DNA of 64,000 nt from Oncomelania hupensis (taxonomy: Eukaryota; Mollusca; Gastropoda; Littorinimorpha; Pomatiopsidae), in contig CM072522.1 in the NCBI GenBank assembly GCA_036898135.1, positions 13,943,899 to 14,007,898 of the forward strand, in the 5' to 3' direction. The position numbers were made by a program, and so were the translations under genes. Below the pieces are notes generated by a model, which saw only the letters and a list, made by a program, of their open reading frames with translations, was not told where the DNA came from and searched no databases. Shown here one piece after another: positions 58,301-64,000 of the stretch. How positions within the stretch are numbered: position 1 is the first letter of the stretch; each line of letters opens with the position of its first letter.

Positions 58301-61300
58301 TGGGAGGACAACATTCGAGAATGGACTGGTTTGACACTGAGCGAAACAATCAGGGTTGCTGAGGACAGGGAAAGATGGAGTATGCTGGTTAAACGATCAT
58401 CTGTGGTGCCCCTACGACCTCCGAGTTATGGGATAGAATAGGATAGGAAGATTAAAGGTAAACCATTGAGCTAACATGCAGCAGCCCAAAAATGTTCTGA
58501 ATCCATGTAAAAAAAATATATATATATATATTTTATTATTATTATTATTATTATTATTCATAAACCAGAAAGGCAAAGCTCATATGACTCAAATCCTTTT
58601 TATGGGACTTGCAATATTTAACATGAAAATAAGTGCCCAGAAAAAAATGAAATAGAGGCATTAAAATGCAAAGTAATACCGATTTTGATCCTTCTTTGCT
58701 CTTGACCTTGAGATGACCTTGACCTCCAGCTCCTCATACACTCACGTACTATCAAATAAACTTCAGCAAAAGTTGTGTTATGCTAAACAAAAAATCTGAC
58801 CTTGGGATGACCTTGACCTTCACATGACCTCTCATGCTTATGTCTGATCAAATAACCCAATGTTGCTGCATACTAATATACAGCCATTCCACTGTAAGAT
58901 GACCTATATTTGAAATGTTTTGCAAGGCCTAAAATGACACTGACCTTCAAGATCAACGCAAAAACTGAACATATATGAAAGTTCAATATATCATCTCTAC
59001 ATACAACAAGTTTGGACTTTATATTTATATACAGTTTAATGTCAAGGTCACTTTAAAGTACCTATACTAACCGACTTTGGACAGCTCCAGTGACCTTGAC
59101 CTTGCATGTTTCATTAACTCATTGCCTGCCAATCGACGATATATCGTCGATCTGAGCCGCCATGTTTTTGCCAATCTACAATATAACATCAATTTCAGTA
59201 TTCCGTTTTGTTCCGGTTTTTTTGCGCAGTCCAATCCAAGTTTTATTTTAACCAAAGAGAGATAACTCTTTCTACTTTCGTTCTCGATCGACATGCACGT
59301 GGTTTCTTCAAATTGATTCGGTTTTAGAGTGTTTTTTGTGCATTTTACTAAGCATCATGATGGGCACAATCGACAGTGTGTCAAACTCTGCTAATAATCA
59401 ATATAATTTCAAACTGTAAAGTGTATTTTGATCCTAAATAAAAAAAAATTCTGGTGTGTGAAGCTGATTCAGTGATTGGAATTATTCCTCCAGATTTTTT
59501 TCATCACTGTGGTATGTAGAAATATTTTTATTTTATTTTATCATTTCAGAAAGATCAACATGCTTTCAAAACACATATTTCAATAATAACATAATCAAAA
59601 TTAACATTTTTGTGTGTTTTTTTCTTATTCTTCACTCTTTTACCTTTAATTTGATATGAAATATGTCTATCTAACAACTATAATTGAAAGAACAGTAGCT
59701 TAAATACCTAAGGTACTGAACTTTCTTTCCGGTGCCAGAGAAATGTCTGGCACAAACGTGGAAGCATGCCTGGCAGGCAAAGAGTTAATAGAGAAATTGA
59801 GCGTGCGTTCGTAATTGCTTTCCGTAACGTAGCCGTAGAGCATCGTTGGTGTATTACTACAGTAAATGCAAATTAGTACCCTACGACTACGAAAATGATA
59901 CGTACTTTAGAAAGAGGGATTGAGCGCAAGTCCTTATATACTGTCCGTACCGTAAGTGTAATCGCGTGAAAACTCACATTTGTAATGAGAAGGGAGGCAA
60001 CACTATGCGTATGACGTAATTATTACATTCAAGCGTGAGGTCCCTTTCTATTTGCGGCCGCATGGCCGGCATGTCACTCTAAACAAGACATTCGAGTTGG
60101 TTGCGTGTAGATCTGTAAAAACACTTTCCTCACTAACACATCAACCAAAAGTTATGATAACTTCATTCCTAAGACAATGAACTATCGAGAAAATAATACA
60201 TTACAGTTGAAAAATTACAAATGTCGATACAAACTACTTACGATTTCAGCGTTCGTATAAATCCCGTTTCTCACGGTCACTCGTAAGGCAAATAGGCCAG
60301 ACAGCCGTAACCCACGCACTTTAACCTTTGCACCGCGCAAAAAGCTGTGACGTCAAGACCAAAAGTAGTTCTCGAAACGATAGGCTTACGCTACTCTCAT
60401 CATTACGAACGCACGCTCAATTTCTCTAATATCTATCATGCACCAAAGAATCATAAGTTCAATATTAATAACTTGCAAAACATTTTGAATTTCTTTTTTT
60501 AAATTGTCATATTTTGACTAACATTTGTTGACCATGTGACCTTGACCTTGAAGTGAAGTCATTCATTCACGGATGATTTATGAGGTCTTATGGAAATACA
60601 CCATCTTACCAAGTTTGGTTGTGAAAGTTGAAAAACAGTCCGAGATATTATTCTACTTGCAAGTTTTGCACGGAGGTGGACATCGAGCAGACAGGCAGAT
60701 GGGCAATTTTAAAATATTTTTATTAATGTCATTTTTGGACCATTTAGGGCTCATCTCACACAGATTTGCAAAAATATGGAATGTTGTTTCCGGGCTGAGT
60801 ACATAGACTCACATTGATAATGCACTCAGGGCAAAAACAGTAGTCCCATGATTTTTTAGTCATTTGGGTGAGTGTTTCAACAGATCTAGTACATTTTACA
60901 GTCTACACATAAAATGTACCTGGCAGGGATGCGAGTAAAAGTGTACAAGTCTGTGTTTTCTGGAAGTATTTGATAAAGATTTGATGTTACTTGTTCCTAA
61001 CAATTCCTTTTCATTAATCTGATGCGTCACTACCGACAAAAGAGTCAGGCTTGTTTAGTCAATAACAGCAGCAGAGTCAACAACAACAGCAACAACAAAC
61101 TCAGAACAATCAAAGTCCGTACTGACCTCTGACATTCTGAGGACCCGCCTCTTGCATGGCCGCCAGGATGGTGAAGGCAGCTGTAGACTTGCTGTTGACG
61201 TACAAATTTCCCACGAGAAATTCTGACAGCTCGCGCAGGTTGCTGAAGCCCCGGTTCAATAATTTCCCCGCCCACTCGCACACCAACTGGCACGAAGCTG

Positions 61301-61456
61301 AGGACATTTCGTTTTCCTGTAGATCCTCCGTCTGCAGAAGAAGCACACACCAAAAACAGAAAGAAAAAGAGAACAGAAATTAGTAGATGATGATAGTGGT
61401 AATGGTGGTGGTGGTGGTGGTGGTGAGGGTGGGGGTGATGATGATGATCATAATGC

Positions 61457-61489
<33 letters not shown>

Positions 61490-63301
61490 CACTGTTCATT
61501 TTTATTTTTGGGTAGAAAGTCTTAAGGGTCAGCTGATCCCTTGCATAAATAAACAATGAGCCATTTGGGGACTAGCATGGGCCAAAGAGACAACCAACAC
61601 GTTTCAATCTAATAATCAACCTATAGCTCATTGGCATTTGTGAAGCTGCATGGTAATCTATTTGACATATGTTAAATGTCCATCATGCATGATGCATAGA
61701 AGTTGCCCTTTGTTAGCTTTGGCAGGTGATACAGTAGTGACGTACAATGCTGTTTACAGGGGCAGACAGAAATATTTGAAACGCTGTGCAGTTTTGCTCA
61801 CTACTCTGACATTTTATGCACCAAGTCGTTCTCAATTATTATGCGCCAAAATTGAACAGTGTGATTATGACAAATATAGCACATGTCTCCCCAAATAACA
61901 GAACATGCTAATAACAAGCATGCCTACCCTCAATTTGAAGTTTCAGTATTAGCTTTTTCACATTTCAGTTTTACTATTATGATTTCCGTATTTACTTTTA
62001 CTACCTATTGTTTCTGCACTCATCCATTTTGATATTATGCGAAGAATCCAGTGATAGATTGATTTGCTGCCACAATCTTCTTTTTCTTCTCCAAAGCCTC
62101 ATAATTCTTGATATACTGTGGGCCTTCCACATGCCGCTTGATGTCAACCGGAGATGCCAAACTGGTTGGCACAAATCGTACTTTTGAGTCAGTGCTGCTG
62201 CGGATAACGTAAGGACACTTTTCTGATTATGAGGCGATATGGCTGCCCCTTGCACCGTTTCTGTGAAGATTCAGATTCACTATCACTTTGCTTAGCCTTT
62301 TGTTTCGACGCCATGTTTTGAATTCTGTCTCACGAGCACCGATCTTCACTGCGACTGTGAAAAAACTGGTTTGGCAAACTTCGGTGCCTTTACCGAAAAC
62401 TTTGATGCCACGACTGCGCATTGCGGCATCAAATCGGGTTCGGCTGTCTTCGGAAAAAGGTCACGCGGTGCATTACCACAGCCGACGCGACGAGTTCAAT
62501 TTTTTTTACCAAAGTTGTTTTTATTTATTTCCGGACTGTGAAACAAGTATCAGTATTTTCCGTAGCTCTTGCCGAGTTTTTCAAATGTCCTGAAAAAATA
62601 GGGACATTCCGTACGGGTAGGCATGTCTGCTAATTGAGCTCAAGGGGTGGAGGGGGGAGGGGGGTGAAGAGGGGGAGAGAATGGGGGTGCCAACAGCCTG
62701 AGTTTTAAGGTGAAACAGATCTGCAACCCAAAACCAAACACATTTGTGAAACATAAAATTATGCTTTTTACTGAGTTTTGCAGAGTCTCTCGTGTGACCA
62801 TTTCTGAAAAATCTCAAGCACATATGTTATTTTTTTGTTTGTTTGTTTGTTTGAAATGAACACTTGCTTTGAGATTCCCGCTATTTTAAATGCACATTTG
62901 ATCAGATCTGAATACAATGCCATACTGCAGATTACAATGTATCAAATGGGGGGGAGGTAGGTGGGGTAGGGATGGGGTGGGGGGGAGGAGGTGCCATTTG
63001 TATCCTAGATGCATAGGCCTCTTCTATAAGCGAGTCATGTCTTGACATGTGTAGCAGCAACTATGACATCCTTAGAGAGGAGTCTCGGTAGAACCGCCAC
63101 CATCAGGCGATCGGTGACCGACCATGCGCTCCATTTCAATCACATAAGTCACCAGTAACCAGCCTTCGATATTCATTTTTGTATTGTAAATTGCTGGTGA
63201 CACCACTCACCTTTGCTTTCTTGGGGCTGATCTCCAATTCCGGCAGGGATGGGGGCTGGATGTCCATCTTCTTGCGCAGACCACTGTAGCAGTATGTGAG
63301 A
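44120..63301 (-). CDS. RFX7: RFX7-type (RFX5/7 subfamily) winged-helix transcription factor, 3' part of gene
   Basis: Six minus-strand exons (63211-63301, 61127-61331, 55714-57955, 53520-53706, 47580-52184, 44120-44506) splice with matching phases into 2,571 codons plus stop. The first ends the RFX DNA-binding domain (YCYSGLRKK, as in RFX5/RFX7 rather than YHYYGI of other RFX proteins). The second carries the conserved region after it (SSASCQLVCEWAGKLL...FLVGNLYVNSKSTAAFTI). Residues about 111-147 are a charged coiled coil. Then follows a very long disordered part with a SRKRK basic signal, SPFLRP repeats and a Q-rich coiled coil, and an acidic C-terminus (LQRLEETLDILKDLDGPYYF). RFX7 proteins bind X-box promoters in the nucleus. 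Vertebrate RFX7 is about 1,400 residues, so this one is much longer. The upstream part of the domain lies beyond the window. Confidence 0.85.
44655..45020. repeat. Dispersed repeat with AGAGCTGCTCAAGG core
   Basis: Contains GATATAGCGCTTTTCCAGC then AGAGCTGCTCAAGGTGCTGG. A diverged piece of it (AAAGAGCTGCTCAAGGTTCTGG) recurs at about 53760-53850. It lies in the last intron of the RFX7-type gene. The class is unknown. Confidence 0.5.
45142..45722 (+). repeat. ~600-bp dispersed repeat family, copy in RFX intron
   Basis: Starts with a GATT microsatellite and TTGCTTTAGGTCCAGCGG, and ends GAAACCCCTGGCACTCC. It is closest to the 34832-35392 copy. Confidence 0.8.
45770..45949 (-). mobile_element. 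tRNA-derived SINE, antisense copy
   Basis: On the minus strand the head has an A-box (ATAGCCTCAGTGGCAG) and a B-box (GGTTTGAGTCC), then GGCCATTTTTCACTGTCCAT shared with the copy at 29.8 kb. It has a better-preserved B-box than that copy. Confidence 0.75.
46408..47440 (+). mobile_element. LINE 3' end in RFX intron, interrupted by a hAT-like element
   Basis: LINE sequence runs from GCAAAACAAGGACCCTC to CTCATAGC, is broken by the element at 46433-47017, and resumes with CAGACCTACAACGAAGAATA through to the ATAGGATAGG tail. It encodes the C-terminal domain (MRCYRRLLGISYIQHITNNE) with stops. Confidence 0.85.
46424..47026 (+). mobile_element. hAT-like non-autonomous element, copy A (585 bp)
   Basis: The ends CAGTGATGGAGA and TCTCCATCACTG are a perfect 12-bp TIR. 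CCTCATAGC flanks both sides (46424-46432 and 47018-47026). Because the bordering base is C on both sides, the duplication may be 8 or 9 bp. It keeps a piece of a transposase-like N-terminus (FQEKWLLEFPWLT), the motif that starts the zinc finger of ZNF862-like hAT transposases. Internally deleted compared with copy B. Confidence 0.85.
47580..52184 (-). CDS. RFX7: RFX7-type gene, giant exon (1,535 codons)
   Basis: Acceptor CTGAACAG, donor CAG|GTGAGC, both phase 0. It begins AELSRQARGKLNIESLESDA with a helical segment (ESLEDAKRRLREAEADINRL). Then come Q/H-rich disorder with four 10-residue repeats (HHQKLVSEQS, 51180-51300), a TGTHTVSIG repeat, a Q-rich coiled coil (VADFVCDYSLKAEEQKRQLQ, ending in LHRELQNLLMRDAKLFAAF), serine/proline-rich stretches, SRKINIL-type basic patches and a KIPxSPGS repeat near the end. 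It closes LYLQFSNLPDMNYMGNAPNI, DLSQLMP. Without splicing, a TGA follows two codons after the donor. Confidence 0.85.
52308..52396. repeat. AAT/ATT microsatellite in RFX intron
   Basis: A run of ATAATA followed by TTATTA, an inverted pair that can form a hairpin, ending in ATC repeats. It lies 120 bp upstream of the giant exon. Confidence 0.9.
52683..53158 (-). pseudogene. Decayed hAT-family transposase N-terminus in RFX intron
   Basis: Two minus-strand frames in order. The first has a C2-type zinc-finger half (KCNYKAFCHLCKKT, then GEGTLSSHQKSQKKT). The second has SDILKAEIIWPNKRGE, which matches the LKAEI-W block typical of hAT-type transposases. The frames are broken and the catalytic part is missing. 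The family is inferred from these motifs. Confidence 0.6.
53520..53706 (-). CDS. RFX7: RFX7-type gene, exon with SPFLRP repeats
   Basis: Acceptor CATCACCCAG, donor CAG|GTGAGA. After completing a Lys codon it reads SPFLRPMSSIDVLRQESKSP then FLRPGSSAMVDMQMDDPVLS and ends TTYATIASHIQ. The two SPFLRP motifs, and RSPILRPPSS in the previous exon, look like repeated short linear motifs. Confidence 0.8.
54014..54190. mobile_element. ~177-bp MITE-like inverted repeat in RFX intron
   Basis: The ends CCTGAAAATG and CATTTTCAGG are inverted. Inside, GGCTAGTAA/TTACTAGCC and TTTAGTCGCC/GGCGACTAAA pair as well, so the segment folds as nested stems. The target duplication is not clear. Confidence 0.65.
54729..55463 (+). 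mobile_element. hAT-like non-autonomous element, copy B (725 bp)
   Basis: The element at 54734-55458 has the same CAGTGATGGAGA TIR as the 46.4-kb copy. It keeps the start of a transposase-like frame (MADKQRSEGKPKKRKNKADK, to AFGFECSVREEKGEPQP, 55094-55351) that copy A has lost, while lacking the FQEKWLLEFPWLT piece of copy A. The flanks share only ATGAT (5 bp). Confidence 0.85.
55714..57955 (-). CDS. RFX7: RFX7-type gene, large exon with coiled coil (746 codons)
   Basis: Acceptor TTTGTTGCAG, donor AA|GTAATC. It completes a Val codon and reads PVSPLFQSSSGGDKHRETQL, then a charged coiled coil (RKLQERELMKEQRKKVQQQK). Vertebrate RFX7 has a comparable QLQRKIQKKQQEQKLQ stretch here. The rest is S/P-rich with a repeated SLAGSATNLAGSMASL tract, FAPIRPKAPQPQPP, and a basic SRKRKISGG near the end. 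A TAA overlaps the donor, so intron retention gives a protein ending LQRLHAK. Confidence 0.85.
58010..58457 (+). mobile_element. LINE 3' end in RFX intron
   Basis: Sense 3' fragment with an intact C-terminal frame of about 140 residues (TWTLTADLQRRIQSMEMRCY to SSVVPLRPPSYGIE), then ATAGGATAGG. The flanks AAGATAAAAG (58010-58019) and AAGATTAAAG (58448-58457) match at 9 of 10 bases, a likely target duplication. It is the least decayed 3' end in the window and antisense to the gene. Confidence 0.85.
59114..59788. mobile_element. piggyBac-like non-autonomous element
   Basis: TTAA at both ends (59114-59117 and 59785-59788). The TIR CTCATTGCCTGCCA matches the inverse of TGGCAGGCAAAGAG at 13 of 14 bases, followed by the palindrome TCGACGATATATCGTCGA. 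TTAA targets and this end type are known for piggyBac elements. No transposase. Confidence 0.85.
59786..60431. mobile_element. 636-bp element with a perfect 25-bp TIR, inserted beside the piggyBac-like element
   Basis: The element at 59791-60426 has ends GAGAAATTGAGCGTGCGTTC... and the exact inverse over 25 bases. TAATA flanks both sides (59786-59790 and 60427-60431). Other parses of the border give 3 bp. It split the TTAATA created by the piggyBac-like insertion, so it is younger. No reading frame; class not assigned. Confidence 0.8.
61127..61331 (-). CDS. RFX7: RFX7-type gene, exon after the DNA-binding domain
   Basis: Acceptor CTTCTTCTGCAG, donor G|GTCAGT. It encodes TEDLQENEMSSASCQLVCEW, then AGKLLNRGFSNLRELSEFLV and NSKSTAAFTILAAMQEAG. 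Vertebrate RFX7 has the same order ([36 protein letters not shown]), which is the strongest evidence for the subfamily. Confidence 0.9.
61400..61490. repeat. GGT and GAT trinucleotide repeats in RFX intron
   Basis: A short GTG run followed by GATGAT repeats, 70 bp upstream of the 61127-61331 exon. Confidence 0.85.
61919..62627 (-). pseudogene. Decayed hAT-like element with transposase N-terminus in RFX intron
   Basis: On the minus strand an ATG near 62312 opens MASKQKAKQSDSESESSQKR. After frameshifts come FVPTSLASPVDIKRHVEG and NYEALEKKKKIVAANQSITG, with the zinc-finger tail and SITGFF-like end typical of hAT transposase N-termini. The outer ends CATGCCTACCC and GGGTAGGCATG are inverted. No clear target duplication was found. 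Confidence 0.6.
63211..63301 (-). CDS. RFX7: RFX7-type gene, exon ending the RFX DNA-binding domain
   Basis: Acceptor CTTGACTAG, donor AAG|GTGAGT. It encodes LTYCYSGLRKKMDIQPPSLP and ELEISPKKAK. YCYSGLRKK is the RFX5/RFX7 form of the wing/third-helix end, and PPSLPELEI matches MPTLPNLDF of vertebrate RFX7. The residue before Y is T rather than the usual K, suggesting a slightly different splice position or an inserted residue. The exons for the first part of the domain lie outside the window. Confidence 0.85.
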
Positions 63302-63619
63302 CTAGTCAAGGAACACAGTGCAAGGTGATGTTCTTCTGAGGGTACTAATGACGGTTCCTGAGATAAGCTGCCCATTTGGTTTAGGGGAAACTAACAGCAC
63401 GAAGCATGCCAGAGTAACAGAAGAACCAAACGAGCAAACCTAGATCCATCATGTAGACAAGGAGCTCTTGCATTCGATCAGGAACTCTAAACTCAATCAT
63501 CTTCCCAATGAAGGTTTCCCATCGGATACAAACCTTTTAAAATAATCAAAACATAACCAGTGGGACAAAACGTTTGTGCAAAGCACATGTTACAGTCACC
63601 TCCCCTTAAAATAAGAACT

Positions 63620-64000
63620 GAAGAATAGAGCTCATATGACTCACATGCTCCTTATGGACCTCACAATAATTAAACATGAAAATGAGTGCCCCATCCGCCA
63701 TCCAAATGGTGGCATTAAAATTGCAAATACCGACTTTGATCTTTCAAGGCTCTTGACCTTGACCACTGGCTTCAAAATACACTCACGTACTATCAAATAG
63801 AGTACAGCAAAAGTTGTATTATACCAACAAACAAAAGGTAAGACCTTGGGATGACCTTCACCTTCAGTGACCTTGACCTTGAGATGACTAACACCCTCAC
63901 GTGATCCCTCATACATGTCTGATCAAATAACGCAATGAACCACATTGTAACAAAAATCGTGGAAATAATCTCAAGAACCAAAACAAAATCAACTTGTGAA
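63620..64000 (-). repeat. AAGGTCA-rich dispersed repeat, antisense copy cut by the window end
   Basis: It has the same end as the 58.56-kb copy (CTCATATGACTCACATGCTCC) and repeated TGACCTTGACC. It continues past base 64,000 and lies upstream of the RFX exon at 63.2 kb. Confidence 0.8.

Larger units (their letters stand above)
58560..60832 (-). repeat. AAGGTCA-rich dispersed repeat, antisense copy with two nested elements
   Basis: On the minus strand it follows the family order, with GTGAGTCTATGTACTCAG at the 60.83-kb end and a CTTTGCC/CATATGAC block at the 58.56-kb end. About 1.3 kb (59114-60431) is interrupted by two nested transposons. Host sequence resumes as TATCTATCATGCACCAAAGA. Confidence 0.85.

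Noticed and set aside
63432..63533. Minus-strand open stretch VCIRWETFIGKMIEFRVPDR with AG before and GT after
   Set aside because: It sits where an RFX exon could be, but the sequence does not resemble the RFX DNA-binding domain, and the donor (GTTTGC) is poor. It may be transposon-derived.

Overview
The window looks like nuclear DNA of a lophotrochozoan invertebrate, most likely a gastropod mollusc. The evidence is split genes with GT-AG introns and polyglutamine-rich exons, an RFX5/7-type transcription factor, RTE-like LINEs, tRNA-derived SINEs, and several small DNA transposons in intergenic and intronic DNA. The organism call is an inference from repeat style and gene structure, not from a marker gene.

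Layout. 1-13.7 kb is repeat DNA: a decayed LINE (190-2061), a 3.5-kb giant palindromic element (2812-6317), a LINE nested inside another LINE (7.1-8.8 kb), a third LINE flanked by a long duplication (9.1-10.4 kb), two LINE 3' ends, a tRNA-like SINE head with ATT repeats, and a G-rich minisatellite. 13.7-22.7 kb (+ strand) is an eight-exon gene that I do not recognise. Its exons join in frame into about 2,085 residues, Q/S/T-rich and probably nuclear. 22.7-44.1 kb has no gene that I can support. It holds several copies of a repeat dense in nuclear-receptor-like AAGGTCA half-sites, a palindromic AT-rich transposon, a 166-bp hairpin MITE, a twin-primed LINE interrupted by a 2,009-bp solo LTR, a cluster of a ~600-bp repeat family, long AG/TA microsatellites and a 496-bp MITE.

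44.1-63.3 kb (- strand) is the 3' part of an RFX7-type gene, transcribed toward the first gene. Six exons join in frame into 2,571 codons. They start at the last part of the RFX DNA-binding domain (YCYSGLRKK) and end in an acidic C-terminus. The rest of the DNA-binding domain lies beyond base 64,000. Its introns hold a SINE, LINE 3' ends, two copies of a hAT-like non-autonomous element, decayed transposase fragments, and a piggyBac-like element with a second transposon beside its TTAA.

The two genes are convergent and about 21 kb apart, with no sign of a shared pathway. No single new multi-gene system was found. The most distinctive material is the giant palindrome, the dispersed AAGGTCA-rich repeat, the nested transposon series whose order of insertion can be read from target-site duplications, and the large disordered expansions of both proteins.
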